Source of the DNA: Flavimobilis marinus
Lineage (GTDB): Bacteria > Actinomycetota > Actinomycetes > Actinomycetales > Cellulomonadaceae
Direction: 5' to 3'
Assembly: GCF_900113055.1 (NCBI RefSeq)
Contig: NZ_FONZ01000004.1
Span: forward strand, 1-64,000
DNA length: 64,000 bases
The notes under the pieces were generated by a model that searched no databases, was not told where the DNA came from, and saw nothing but the letters and a program-made list of their open reading frames with translations. This document shows, piece by piece, positions 54,831-63,337 of this stretch. How positions within the stretch are numbered: the first letter of the stretch is position 1; every line of letters starts with the position of its first letter. A program made the translations under genes and the position numbers.

Positions 54831-56159
54831 TCAGAAACCGAGCTCCTCGAAGGTGGAGATGGCGCCGTTCCAGGCGGTCTCCGGGTCCTCAGACTTGTCC
54901 ACGTCCACGCGGGTGATGGCGTCTTGGACGGCCTGGTGGATGGCGAAGTAGTTCGCACCCTTGAACGGGAGCGAGTCCGCCGTCAGCGCCTGTGCCCGCG
55001 AGGAGAAGATCGTCCCCATCGGAGCGTCGTTGAAGAAGTCGTTCGTGGCGGCCGTGACCGACTCGGACTTCTGCGCCTCGAGCTGGCTCGGGAACGTGCC
55101 GGCGTTGTCGAACGCCTTGGCCTGCTGCTCCGGAGCGGTCAGCCAGTCGGCGAGCTTGATGGCCTCGTCGACGTTCTTGCCGTTCGCGGGGACGGTCAGG
55201 TACGAGCCGCCCCAGTTGCCGCCGCCGCCGGGGAAGACGTCAGCGATGTCCCAGCCCTCGATGCCGCCGGCGCGCTCCTCGATCGGACCGAGCATCCACG
55301 CGGGGCAGAGCATCGTCGCGAAGCCGTCGTTCTGGAACGCGGCGTCCCAGTCGCCGCTCCACTGGTTCATGCCACCCGACAGGTCCTTGGCGGCCGCGAG
55401 GACGTCGAGGTACAGGCCCTTGACCTCCTGGTTCGCGGCGAGGTCGGTGGGCTCGCCCGTGGCGGGGTCCTCGTACGCGGCGGCGACCTGGCCGATCATG
55501 CCCTGGAACGTCGCGTTGGCGGAGTCGAACCAGGCCGCGTCGGACTTGGCGACGAAGTCGCGCCCGGCGGAGAAGTAGTCCTCCCACGTGGCGTCGGCGC
55601 CGCCGAGGAGCTCGGCGACCTCGTCGCGGTCGGTGGGCAGGCCGGCCTCCTTGAACAGGTCGGAGCGGTAGCAGATGGCCTCGGGGCCGATGTCGGTGCC
55701 GTAGCCGATGAGCTTGCCGTCCGGCGTGCGGCCCTGGGCTTCCTTCCAGTCCAGCCAGCGGCCCTTGATGGAGTCCGTCTCGAGGTCGGCGAACGAGTCG
55801 GGGACCTGGGAGAGCTCGGGCATCCAGTCGATCTCGATGCCCTCGATGTCGGCGAGACCGTCGCCGCCCGAGGCGATGCGCGTGGTCAGGTTGGCGCGCG
55901 CGTCCTTCGACTCCGCAGCGCGGTTGTGCACGATCGTGACGTTCGGGTTCGCGTCCATGTACTCCTGGAGGAGCTCGTCCGTGTAGCCGAAGTCGTTGAA
56001 GGTCGCGACGGTGAGCGTGATCTTCTCGCCGCTGCCGCCCGCGGTGCTGCCGCCCGGCGTCGTCGTGCCGCTGCTGTCGTCCGAGCAGGCCGTGAGGGTC
56101 AGGGCGAGCGCCGCGACGCCCACCGCCGCCGTCCACGTCCTGGGAATGTTCCTGCGCAC
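54831..56159 (-). CDS. Sugar ABC transporter substrate-binding lipoprotein (CebE type)
   Basis: A 442-residue extracytoplasmic binding protein. Signal sequence MRRNIPRTWTAAVGVAALALTLTAC with lipobox LTAC at Cys25, then a Ser/Gly/Thr linker. The mature part is a family 1 solute-binding protein (ITLTVATFNDFGYTDELLQEYMDANPNV, IGYGTDIGPEAICYRSDLFKEAGLP, AWMLGPIEERAGG, GGSYLTVPANGKNVDEAIKLADWLT). GTG 56159 follows AAGGAG by 6 bases. LacI-type palindromes lie 78-116 bases upstream of the start. It probably binds cellobiose, cello-oligosaccharides or another beta-glucoside, judging from the linked GH1 enzyme. Confidence 0.92.
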   Translation of the reverse strand: MRRNIPRTWTAAVGVAALALTLTACSDDSSGTTTPGGSTAGGSGEKITLTVATFNDFGYTDELLQEYMDANPNVTIVHNRAAESKDARANLTTRIASGGDGLADIEGIEIDWMPELSQVPDSFADLETDSIKGRWLDWKEAQGRTPDGKLIGYGTDIGPEAICYRSDLFKEAGLPTDRDEVAELLGGADATWEDYFSAGRDFVAKSDAAWFDSANATFQGMIGQVAAAYEDPATGEPTDLAANQEVKGLYLDVLAAAKDLSGGMNQWSGDWDAAFQNDGFATMLCPAWMLGPIEERAGGIEGWDIADVFPGGGGNWGGSYLTVPANGKNVDEAIKLADWLTAPEQQAKAFDNAGTFPSQLEAQKSESVTAATNDFFNDAPMGTIFSSRAQALTADSLPFKGANYFAIHQAVQDAITRVDVDKSEDPETAWNGAISTFEELGF

Positions 56160-56236
56160 TGGTGACTCCTTCGTCCCCGACCGGCGTCGTCGCCGGATCG
56201 TCTGCGGGTGCGGTCTCGGTCGAGCCGCACGTGGCC

Positions 56237-56275
56237 TGGAAACGCTTCCATACCGATGGAGTGGAAGCGTTCCCA
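56237..56275 (-). promoter_or_regulatory. Pair of LacI-type operators upstream of the sugar ABC operon
   Basis: TGGAAACGCTTCCA (56237-56250) and TGGAAGCGTTCCCA (56262-56275) are 14-base palindromes, centres 25 bases apart, each with the central CG pair of LacI/GalR sites. A third, weaker box TGGGAGCGCTGTCA is at 56306-56319. They resemble the CebR box TGGGAGCGCTCCCA of Streptomyces. The likely ligand is the LacI-family product of this operon. Confidence 0.75.
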
Positions 56276-56336
56276 CGCGCCTGGTGACCGATCGTGCCCG
56301 GGGTGTGGGAGCGCTGTCAAGGCCGCCATGGACCGA

Positions 56337-56421
56337 TGCGGGGAAACCCCGCAGGATGCCGCCGAGCCGTCACCGTAACGTGATCGAAACGTGACCCAGG
56401 GCACGTTTCGGGGCGCCCCGA
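56337..56421. other. Cluster of hairpins and palindromes in the 450-base intergenic region
   Basis: The gap 56160-56609 contains no gene. Besides the operators it holds TGCGGGG/CCCCGCA (56337-56353, AAA loop), CGAAACGTG/CACGTTTCG (56385-56410, 8-base loop) with a nearby direct repeat AACGTGA, and the palindrome TCGGGGCGCCCCGA (56408-56421). They may be a regulator site or terminator of the next gene upstream; I cannot assign a function. Confidence 0.55.
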
Positions 56422-56483
56422 CCGCGCTGCCGAAGGCGCGCCGCGCTCCAACGGCCACGCGCGACAGCCAGGCCGCAAAGGCG

Positions 56484-56553
56484 CGAGCCCGATAGCTGGG
56501 CCCCGAATCCGACACGAGGTGCTGTCGGAGTCGGGTGGCGACTATCGGACTCG
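56484..56553. repeat. Long palindromic intergenic repeat, copy 2 (diverged)
   Basis: Arms 56484-56514 and 56523-56553 pair over about 31 positions with roughly seven mismatches around an 8-base loop. The right end reads ACTATCGGACTCG, exactly as copy 1 at 28260-28329; the left end is CGAGCCCGATAGC. Same total length (70 bases), also between genes. Confidence 0.75.
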
Positions 56554-56609
56554 GCGGTGCTTGGGCGGGCGCCCGGGGTGCCAAGCGCGCGGGTGCTCAG
56601 CCGGTCGGG

Positions 56610-57119
56610 TCAGGCATCGCCGAGGTTGTGGCGCTCGATCCACGCCGCCGTGGCGTCTTTCTCGAGCGTGATCGTGCGGACGATCTGCTCGGCGGCCGAC
56701 TTCTCGATGGCCGCGCCGAACAGGGGGACCGACGCCTTGAGCTCGCCGTCGTACCGGAGCACCGCGCCGTCCGGGGATGCCTCGAGGAGCAGCGTGCCGG
56801 TGAGCCGCACGGGCGTGCCCGTGATCTCGAGGACCACGGTGCCGGTGCGTCGGTCACCGGACTGCGGCTCCCACGCCTCGACCTGCCGGATCTCGAGCCT
56901 GTCGCCGACGAATGCCCGCGCCTGCGCGGGGATCTGGTCCGACGGCACCGAGCGGCGGACCGTCACCGTGAAGCTGGAGTCCGGGCTGCCCGTGACGAGG
57001 GCGTCGTCCACGCGCGCCCCGGTGGCCGAGGCACGGTGCGCGACGAAGTCGGCGTCGGAGAGCAGGCGGCCCGCCGCGGTGACGTCGAGCGGCAGCGTCT
57101 GCTCGTGGTGCAGGTGCAC
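56610..57119 (-). CDS. DUF2505 (START/SRPBCC-like) protein
   Basis: A 169-residue cytoplasmic protein. It has the DUF2505 pattern: HLHHEQTLPLDVTAAGRLLSDADFVAHRA at the start, a beta-rich middle (SFTVTVRRSVPSDQIPAQARAFVGDRLEIRQVE.W) and the long C-terminal helix EKSAAEQIVRTITLEKDATAAWI. The fold is predicted to be a helix-grip (SRPBCC) ligand-binding domain; ligand and role unknown. GTG start preceded by GGAGG, with TAGTCT (minus strand, 57160-57165) as a -10 candidate. It is divergent from the PdtaS-like kinase gene, an arrangement I recall in other actinobacteria. Confidence 0.85.
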   Translation of the reverse strand: MHLHHEQTLPLDVTAAGRLLSDADFVAHRASATGARVDDALVTGSPDSSFTVTVRRSVPSDQIPAQARAFVGDRLEIRQVEAWEPQSGDRRTGTVVLEITGTPVRLTGTLLLEASPDGAVLRYDGELKASVPLFGAAIEKSAAEQIVRTITLEKDATAAWIERHNLGDA

Positions 57120-57191
57120 GGTTCCTCCGGGGCGGTGCTGGCGGGTGCGGTCGATGTCGAGACTAGCGCTCCAGGAGTGTGCGCGCCCTCG

Positions 57192-57197
57192 TAGGCT
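57192..57197 (+). promoter_or_regulatory. Leaderless -10 element of the histidine kinase gene
   Basis: TAGGCT, 6 bases before GTG 57204. Confidence 0.5.
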
Positions 57198-57203
57198 GGG
57201 GCG

Positions 57204-58673
57204 GTGTCCGCGATGAGTGAGCTGATCTCCCGCCACGCCGAGCTCTCGGAGCCCGACGTCAACTGGCTGCAGCTGCTGGTCGGTGACTGGCAGGTGATCT
57301 CCGACCTCGCCTTCGCCGACCTGGTGCTGTGGCTCCCGGCTGCCGATGGGGAGTTCGTGGCGATCGCCCACTGCCGACCGAGCACCGGTGCGACCGTGCA
57401 CTACGACGACATCGTCGGCTCGCTCGCGCAGGAGGGGCAGCGGTTGCAGCTGGCCCGGGCCCTGAGCGAGGTGCGCTCCCAGCGCGAGCGCGAGCCGCGC
57501 TGGCTCGGCACGTTCGCCGTGCGCGAGGACGCCATCCCGGTCGTGCACGACGGGCACCCGATCGCCGTCCTCGTGCGGCAGACCTACCTGGGGTCGGGGC
57601 GCACACCGAGCCGGCTGGAGCTCAACTACGTCGAGGCGGCCGAGGGCCTGCTGGGGATGATCTCGCGCGGCGAGTTCCCGCACCCGGACTCGTCGGCAGG
57701 GCCGCGCCGCGGCGCGCCCCGCGTCGGCGACGGCCTGGTGCGGCTGAACTCCGAGGGCGAGGTGCTCTACGCGAGCCCGAACGCGCTGTCGGGCTTCCAC
57801 CGCCTCGGCGTGATCGGCCCGCTCGTGGGCGAGTCGCTGGTCGAGGTCACGGCTGCGCTGATCGAGCAGCGCGCCCCGGTCGACGAGTCGCTGCCCGTGG
57901 TGATGATGGGACGTGCGCCCTGGCGCACCGAGGTGGAGTCCGCCAAGGTCTCGCTCTCGGTGCGCTCGCTGCCGATCACCGAGGACGGGCGGCGCATGGG
58001 CGCGGTGCTGCTGTGCCGCGACGTCACCGAGGTGCGGCGGCGCGAGCGCGACCTCATCACCAAGGACGCGACGATCCGGGAGATCCACCACCGGGTGAAG
58101 AACAACCTGCAGACCGTCGCGGCGCTGCTCCGCCTGCAGGCGCGCCGCATGAACGTGCCCGAGGCCAAGGAGGCGCTCGAGGAGGCCATGCGCAGGGTCG
58201 CCACCATCGCGCTGGTGCACGAGAGCCTCTCGCAGACGCTCGACGAGGAGGTCGAGTTCGACGGGATGGTGGGCCGGGCGCTCCGGCTCGCGGCCGACGT
58301 CGCGTCCGCCGGGACCCAGGTGCGGACGGTGTCGACGGGATCGTTCGGGAAGGTCCCGGCCGAGGACGCGACCGCGCTAGCGCTGGTCCTGACCGAGCTG
58401 GTGACCAACGCCGTCGAGCACGGCTTCGAGGGGCGCGCTGTGGGGACCGTGCAGATTGATGCCGCCCGGGAGGGGGCGCACCTCGAGATCACGATCACCG
58501 ACGACGGCGTGGGGCTGCCGGCCGAGCAAGGGCCCGGCTCTGGCCTGGGCTCGCAGATCGTGCGCACGCTCGTCACGAACGAGCTGCGGGGAAGCATCAC
58601 GTGGGGCGAGAACCCGGGCGGCGGCACCGTGGTCGCGATCGGCGTCGACCTGCGCGACCCCAAGCGGGAGTAG
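57204..58673 (+). CDS. pdtaS: PdtaS-like cytosolic sensor histidine kinase
   Basis: A 489-residue soluble kinase without membrane segments. Order: N-terminal GAF-like sensor (about 1-155), PAS domain (about 175-285), HisKA_2 dimer/phosphoacceptor REIHHRVKNNLQTVAALLRLQARR with His296, then HWE/HATPase_c with LTELVTNAVEHGF, ITDDGVGLP and GSGLGSQIVRTLV. This matches M. tuberculosis PdtaS, whose partner PdtaR is an ANTAR RNA-binding antiterminator. PdtaR is not in this window, so it must be encoded elsewhere. As in mycobacteria the gene sits beside whiB1, convergent and separated by a bidirectional hairpin. Leaderless GTG start. Confidence 0.93.
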   Translation: MSAMSELISRHAELSEPDVNWLQLLVGDWQVISDLAFADLVLWLPAADGEFVAIAHCRPSTGATVHYDDIVGSLAQEGQRLQLARALSEVRSQREREPRWLGTFAVREDAIPVVHDGHPIAVLVRQTYLGSGRTPSRLELNYVEAAEGLLGMISRGEFPHPDSSAGPRRGAPRVGDGLVRLNSEGEVLYASPNALSGFHRLGVIGPLVGESLVEVTAALIEQRAPVDESLPVVMMGRAPWRTEVESAKVSLSVRSLPITEDGRRMGAVLLCRDVTEVRRRERDLITKDATIREIHHRVKNNLQTVAALLRLQARRMNVPEAKEALEEAMRRVATIALVHESLSQTLDEEVEFDGMVGRALRLAADVASAGTQVRTVSTGSFGKVPAEDATALALVLTELVTNAVEHGFEGRAVGTVQIDAAREGAHLEITITDDGVGLPAEQGPGSGLGSQIVRTLVTNELRGSITWGENPGGGTVVAIGVDLRDPKRE

Positions 58674-58706
58674 GCCGCCAGCGTCGGACACCCGACGCCG
58701 GACGCA

Positions 58707-58740
58707 CGAAGGGCCGGCACCGTGCGGTGCCGGCCCTTCG
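58707..58740 (+). terminator. Strong hairpin terminator between the kinase and whiB genes
   Basis: Perfect 15-bp stem (58707-58721 with 58726-58740), GTGC loop; symmetrical, so it can serve both convergent genes. A smaller perfect hairpin GCGTCGG/CCGACGC (58681-58698) precedes it. Confidence 0.88.
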
Positions 58741-58761
58741 CGGGTGGTGTGTGTGCGGGAC

Positions 58762-59010
58762 TCAGCTCGCGCGACGGGCGCGGGCGGTGCGGCGCTTGAG
58801 GGCGCGGCGCTCGTCCTCGGACAGGCCGCCCCAGACGCCCGCGTCCTGACCGGACTCGAGCGCCCACTTGAGGCAGGTGTCCACGACGTCGCAGCGACGG
58901 CAGACAGCCTTTGCGTCCTCGATCTGCAGCAGTGCCGGCCCGGTGTTCCCGATGGGGAAGAACAGCTCGGGGTCTTCGGTCAGGCAGGCTGCGCGGTGAC
59001 GCCAATCCAT
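58762..59010 (-). CDS. whiB1: WhiB-family iron-sulfur regulator (WhiB1 type)
   Basis: An 82-residue Wbl protein that binds a [4Fe-4S] cluster and the sigma-70 region 4 of RNA polymerase; WhiB1 is an essential NO-sensitive regulator in mycobacteria. Cluster ligands are Cys9, Cys37, Cys40 and Cys46, the same positions as in M. tuberculosis WhiB1, and the GVWGG turn and basic tail RRALKRRTARARR are present. ATG 59010 gives MDWRHRAACLTEDPELFFP and has AAGGAG 6 bases upstream; the in-frame GTG at 59028 overlaps that site and is rejected. The 217-base gap upstream holds an 18-20 base dyad CGTGAGGTAT/TTGTCACACG and a TTGACA hexamer, but no promoter I can fix. Confidence 0.95.
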   Translation of the reverse strand: MDWRHRAACLTEDPELFFPIGNTGPALLQIEDAKAVCRRCDVVDTCLKWALESGQDAGVWGGLSEDERRALKRRTARARRAS

Positions 59011-59215
59011 GGGGGTCTCCTTGGGCACGGGTCAAGCCACGATGCGGGGGAGCAGGGCTTGGCCGAGGTGTTGACGAAAATGGGCCTCACCAAGGTTCAC
59101 ACCTGGCAGGTCGGAGCACAAGGGTCGCCCCGAGGATTTCTGTCGCCCTGACGTGAGGTATTTGTCACACGGAGTTTGCTTGACAGTCATCTTCTAGGGT
59201 ATGGAGCGTGTCGCG

Positions 59216-59221
59216 TAGGGT
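59216..59221 (+). promoter_or_regulatory. Leaderless -10 element of the four-helix membrane protein gene
   Basis: TAGGGT, 6 bases before GTG 59228. It supports the GTG at 59228 over the upstream start at 59222. Confidence 0.5.
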
Positions 59222-59227
59222 GTGGGC

Positions 59228-59650
59228 GTGCCGACCCCCACCTCCCCGCGCCGACTCCCGCCCCTGCTGATCGTCGTCCTCGCCGGGCTCGCTCTGGAGG
59301 TCGTGGCGCTGGTCGTGGCGGGCGGCGCCGCCGTCGTCGACCTGGTCGCCGGGAACGGCCGCGTGGGGGTCGGCCTGTTCCTCGCGGCGTTCGCGTGGGG
59401 GCTGGCCGCGATCCTCGTCGCCTGCGCGCGGTCGCTCGTCGCGGGTCACCGCGGCGCGCGCTCACCCGTGATCACCTGGCAGCTGTTCCAGCTCGTGATC
59501 GCCGGGACCTGGCTCCAGGAGAGCGTGTCGGTCCCGCCGCTCCTGCTCGGAGGCGTCGCCGTCGTCGTCCTGGTCGGGATGCTCACCCCTGCGGTCGTGG
59601 AGGCGACCACCCGCTCGGCACGCCCCGCCGTCGACGACGACGCCGCCTGA
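59228..59650 (+). CDS. Four-helix membrane protein of unknown function
   Basis: A 140-residue protein with four hydrophobic helices (about 12-34, 47-68, 80-100, 103-120), short polar ends and an acidic C-terminus. I do not recognise a family with certainty; proteins of this size and layout near whiB1/pdtaS are annotated as hypothetical in actinobacteria. Monocistronic with a leaderless-type promoter. No motif hints at an enzymatic role. Confidence 0.7.
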   Translation: MPTPTSPRRLPPLLIVVLAGLALEVVALVVAGGAAVVDLVAGNGRVGVGLFLAAFAWGLAAILVACARSLVAGHRGARSPVITWQLFQLVIAGTWLQESVSVPPLLLGGVAVVVLVGMLTPAVVEATTRSARPAVDDDAA

Positions 59651-59745
59651 GCACGCCCGACCACCAGACGGATCCCGACGCCCGAGGGCCGGTCGCGGTG
59701 GCCCCTGCGCACCACGACCGGCCCTGAGCGTGCCGTCGATGTCGA

Positions 59746-62358
59746 TCAGTCGACGGCGAGCGCCTCCACGGGGGAGGTGCGGACCGCGCGCCGTGCCGGG
59801 AGCACCGAGGCGCCGAGCCCGGCCGCGAGGCCGACCAGGAGGACGAGCCCGAGGTCCCGCCACGGGACCGCGAGCCGGACGTCGCCGATCAGCCCGAGGG
59901 CCGCCGTCGTGCCGATCCAGCCGTACGCGAGGCCGAGCGCGATGCCGAGCACCGACCCGACGAGGGTGATCAGGAGGCCCTCGATGGCGAGGCTCGAACG
60001 GAGCTGCTTCTTGGTCAGCCCGATCGCGCGCAACGTCGCGCTCTCCCGCTGCCGCTCGATCACCGACAGGGACAGCGTGTTGGTGACGCCGATCAGCGCG
60101 ATGACGACGGCCACGGCGAGCAGCCCGACGACGATCGCGAGCATCGTGTCGATCACGCGCTCGAGCGCGGCGCGCTCGACGGCCACGCCGGAGACATAGA
60201 CGCCGGACTCGCTCACGGCCTCCTGGATCTCCTTGGTCGCCGTGCCCTCGTCGGCGTCCTCGGTGAGGCCCGCCCACGCACCGTCGATCGCGGTCGCCTG
60301 GGTCAGCCGGTCGAGGGTTGTCAGGGTGACGACGGGCCCGCGGTAGGCGACGTCCGACTCGTGCACCGTGAGCGTCACCTGTTCGGCACCCGCCTCGAGG
60401 TCCGCGGCCGCGGTCGGGACGGGCCCCGCCGGCAGCAGGGTGAACGACGTGGCGGCACCCTCGACGATGTTGGCCGCCTCCATGTCGCTCGCGACCATGA
60501 GCACGGTCGAGTCGTCGAGGTCGGCGAGGGCGTCGACGGCGTGGAACGCCGCACGGGCCTTCTCCGGGTCGACCCCCACGAGCTCGGTGATCGTGCCCCG
60601 CCGGTCGTCCCACGTCAGGCCGATCGAGAACGGCGCGACCGTGTCGACGCCCTCCACCGCGGCAACCTGCTCGACCAGCGTCGGCTCGAGGCTCGCGTCG
60701 ATCACGCTCGCGTCCTCCCAGGAGACGGCGGCCCCGCCTTCGATCGAGACGTCCATCGGGTACTGCGAGTCCAGCTCGGCGGTCAGGGCGCTGCGCGCGC
60801 TCGCGGCACCGGTGGACATGGTGACCACGAGGGTCACGCCGATCAGCAGAGCCGTGCTGGTCGCCGCGGTGCGCCGGGGGTTGCGCAGGGTGTTCGCGGC
60901 CGCCAGGCGGGCCGTGGGGCCGCCGCGGGCGACGAGCCGTCCGACGGCCCCCGCGACCTTGGGCACCCAGAAGCCGGTGCTGACCAGGACGCCGACGACG
61001 GACAGCGCACCGCCTCCGAACGCGATGAGCAAGCCCATCTCCGCGCCGCCGATCCGGGTCGTGGCGATGCCGAGGCCCATGAAGCCGATGCCCGCGAGGA
61101 TCAGGAGCGCCGAGATGACGATGCCGATGCGCCCGGACCTGCTGCGGACCGTCGGCGGGTCGAGCGGGCGCAGCGCAGCCAGCGGAGACGTGCGGCTCGC
61201 CGCTCGCGCGGGAGCGAGCGCAGCGATGGTCGTCACGAGCAGGCTGGCGAGCAGCGGTACCACCACGACGGTCGGTGTCACCTCGATCCAGGCAGGCAGC
61301 GGAACGTCGAGGTCCATCGATCCCAGGATGCTGAGGGACGCCTGGGCGACCCCGGCACCGACGAGCAGGCCGAGCACGCCGGCGGCGAGCCCGAGCAGGC
61401 TCGCCTCGAGCAGCACCGACAGCCGGAGCTGGCGCTTGTTCGCTCCGACGCAGCGCAGCAGCGCGAGGGTGCGGGCGCGCTGGGCGACCAGCACCTGGAA
61501 GGTGTTGGAGATGACGAGCCCGGCGACCAGCAACGACAGGGCTGCGAACCCGAGCACGACGGCGGTCATGACGTCCTCGCCGCCGGTGAACTCGGCCGCG
61601 AGGCCGCGCGCGTACTCGTCTCGCGTCAGCACCTGTGCCTGGGGCCCGAGCGCTGCGCCGAGCATCGTCTGGATCTCGCGCTGGACCTCCGTCGTGTCGG
61701 CCGAGTCGGAGACTGCGACGCTCGCGTGCCAGGCGGCGCTGACCATCGCGTCGTTCACGTTCCAGGAGAGCAGCTCCTCGGCGGTGGCGACGGCGGCGCC
61801 GCTCTGGGAGGCGTAGGCGTTGTAGGGGTCGTCGAGCAGGCCGACGATCTCGACCCGGCGAACCTCGGTGCGGTAGGCCTCGTCCTCCCAGATGTCGATG
61901 GTGACCGCGAGCTCGTCGCCGACGACGGCGCCCACCCGCTCGGCGAAGGACACGGGCAGGGCGATCTCGCCCGGTGCGGCCGGTGCGCGGCCCGCGCTCA
62001 CGGTCTGCGCGTCGAGCGACGGGTCGCCCTTGGTCGCGACGGCGTAGAGGTAGGTGTTGGTCGCCCCGAAGGTGACCTCTTGGTACGTCTCGTGGTGCGC
62101 GCCGACGGCGGCGACGCCGTCGAGAGCGGCCACGGCCTCGAGGTCGCGCTCGGCCAGGCCCTCGGCGGTCATGTCCGCGTCGATGACGAGGTCAGCCTTG
62201 CCCCACGCGGCGCTCAGCGCGTCGTAGGTCCCGCGCTGGATGGCGTTCCCGGCCAGCAGGGTGGCGGCGACGAAGGCGGCGCCGAGGGCGATCGCGATGC
62301 CGGCGGCGGTGAGTCTGCCGACGGAGCGGCGCATCTGGGCCAGGGTGAGGCGGATCAT
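59746..62358 (-). CDS. ABC transporter permease, FtsX/MacB type (double FtsX domain)
   Basis: An 870-residue membrane protein with two copies of the MacB-like plan: an N-terminal helix, a large extracytoplasmic domain (about 40-260), three helices with the FtsX signature ([49 protein letters not shown]), a mid-membrane block (about 385-470), a second extracytoplasmic domain and a final FtsX domain ending [21 protein letters not shown]-like. Such permeases with a MacB-type ATPase export peptides or lipids, or transmit force rather than transport. ATG 62358 overlaps the ATPase stop (ATGA). No peptide or two-component sensor gene is adjacent, so substrate is unknown. Confidence 0.92.
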   Translation of the reverse strand: MIRLTLAQMRRSVGRLTAAGIAIALGAAFVAATLLAGNAIQRGTYDALSAAWGKADLVIDADMTAEGLAERDLEAVAALDGVAAVGAHHETYQEVTFGATNTYLYAVATKGDPSLDAQTVSAGRAPAAPGEIALPVSFAERVGAVVGDELAVTIDIWEDEAYRTEVRRVEIVGLLDDPYNAYASQSGAAVATAEELLSWNVNDAMVSAAWHASVAVSDSADTTEVQREIQTMLGAALGPQAQVLTRDEYARGLAAEFTGGEDVMTAVVLGFAALSLLVAGLVISNTFQVLVAQRARTLALLRCVGANKRQLRLSVLLEASLLGLAAGVLGLLVGAGVAQASLSILGSMDLDVPLPAWIEVTPTVVVVPLLASLLVTTIAALAPARAASRTSPLAALRPLDPPTVRSRSGRIGIVISALLILAGIGFMGLGIATTRIGGAEMGLLIAFGGGALSVVGVLVSTGFWVPKVAGAVGRLVARGGPTARLAAANTLRNPRRTAATSTALLIGVTLVVTMSTGAASARSALTAELDSQYPMDVSIEGGAAVSWEDASVIDASLEPTLVEQVAAVEGVDTVAPFSIGLTWDDRRGTITELVGVDPEKARAAFHAVDALADLDDSTVLMVASDMEAANIVEGAATSFTLLPAGPVPTAAADLEAGAEQVTLTVHESDVAYRGPVVTLTTLDRLTQATAIDGAWAGLTEDADEGTATKEIQEAVSESGVYVSGVAVERAALERVIDTMLAIVVGLLAVAVVIALIGVTNTLSLSVIERQRESATLRAIGLTKKQLRSSLAIEGLLITLVGSVLGIALGLAYGWIGTTAALGLIGDVRLAVPWRDLGLVLLVGLAAGLGASVLPARRAVRTSPVEALAVD

Positions 62359-63137
62359 CGGGTGGCCTCGGTGGGGGCCTCGACGGTGCGCAGGGCGTCG
62401 AGGCCGGCCAGGACGGCTTCGGGGGTGGGGTCGGAGATGTCGCCGGCGATGCGGCCGTCGGCGATGAGCACGACGCGGTCGGCGTAGGCGGCGGCGGCGG
62501 GGTCGTGGGTGACCATGATGATGGTGCGCCCGAGCTCGCGCACGGAGCGGCGCAGGAAGCTGAGGACCTCGGCGCCGGAGCGGGAGTCGAGGTTGCCGGT
62601 GGGTTCGTCGGCGAAGACGACCTCGGGCTGGGCGATCAGGGCGCGGGCGATGGCCACGCGTTGCTGCTGGCCGCCGGAGAGCTCGGAGGGGCGGTGGGTG
62701 AGGCGGTCGCGCAGGCCGAGGGTGTCGACGAGGGTGGCCAGCCACGCGCGGTCGACCTTGGCGTTGCCCAGGTCCAGGGGCAGGACGATGTTCTGCTCGG
62801 CGGTGAACATGGGCAGGAGGTTGAAGGACTGGAAGACGAAGCCGACGCGGGTGCGGCGCAGCTCGGTGACGGCGTTGTCGCCCAGGGCGGTGATCTCGGT
62901 CTCGCCGAGGAACGCTTGGCCGCTGGTGGCGGTGTCGAGGCCGGCGAGCAGGTGCATGAGGGTGGACTTGCCCGAGCCGGAGGGGCCCATGATGGCGGTG
63001 AAGCGTCCGGCCGCGAAGTCCACGTCGACGTTGTCCAGGGCGATGACGGCGGCTTCGCCGGTGCCGTAGACCTTGGTCAGGGCGCGGGCGCGCACGGCGG
63101 TCCCGGTCGCGGTGGGCTGGTAGACGGTGGTGTCCAT
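62355..63137 (-). CDS. ABC transporter ATP-binding protein (MacB/LolD type)
   Basis: A 260-residue ATPase. Walker A is GPSGSGKST (Gly51-Thr59), Q-loop [20 protein letters not shown], signature [15 protein letters not shown], Walker [13 protein letters not shown] with D-loop, and the switch His in [16 protein letters not shown]. The QSFNLLP and EPTGNLDS sequences mark the MacB/LolD/FtsE-like subfamily. It powers the double-FtsX permease encoded directly downstream. ATG 63137 is preferred (AAGGA 5-6 bases upstream) over the in-frame start at 63176. The region 63138-63337 is a divergent promoter region with no gene. Confidence 0.95.
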   Translation of the reverse strand: MDTTVYQPTATGTAVRARALTKVYGTGEAAVIALDNVDVDFAAGRFTAIMGPSGSGKSTLMHLLAGLDTATSGQAFLGETEITALGDNAVTELRRTRVGFVFQSFNLLPMFTAEQNIVLPLDLGNAKVDRAWLATLVDTLGLRDRLTHRPSELSGGQQQRVAIARALIAQPEVVFADEPTGNLDSRSGAEVLSFLRRSVRELGRTIIMVTHDPAAAAYADRVVLIADGRIAGDISDPTPEAVLAGLDALRTVEAPTEATR

Positions 63138-63337
63138 GAGGGTCCTTCGATCGACGTCGTGCACGGTCCTGCGCACGTTCTCGACGCTACGGACCGAGGC
63201 CAGCTGCTCGCATCGGGCTCCGGGCGGGTCCTGCGCGCGCTGGTGTCATCCCGTGGTCGTACACCGCCCGGGCCGACCTCACACTCTGGCCTCCTGCCTC
63301 GTCATACGGGTGAGAAGGACACCCACGAGGAGGAACC

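Noticed and set aside
59140-59200. CRP/GlxR-type site (TGTGA...TCACA) before whiB1
   Set aside because: The dyad CGTGAGGTATTTGTCACACG has two extra central bases compared with the consensus, so I mention it only as an unassigned dyad.
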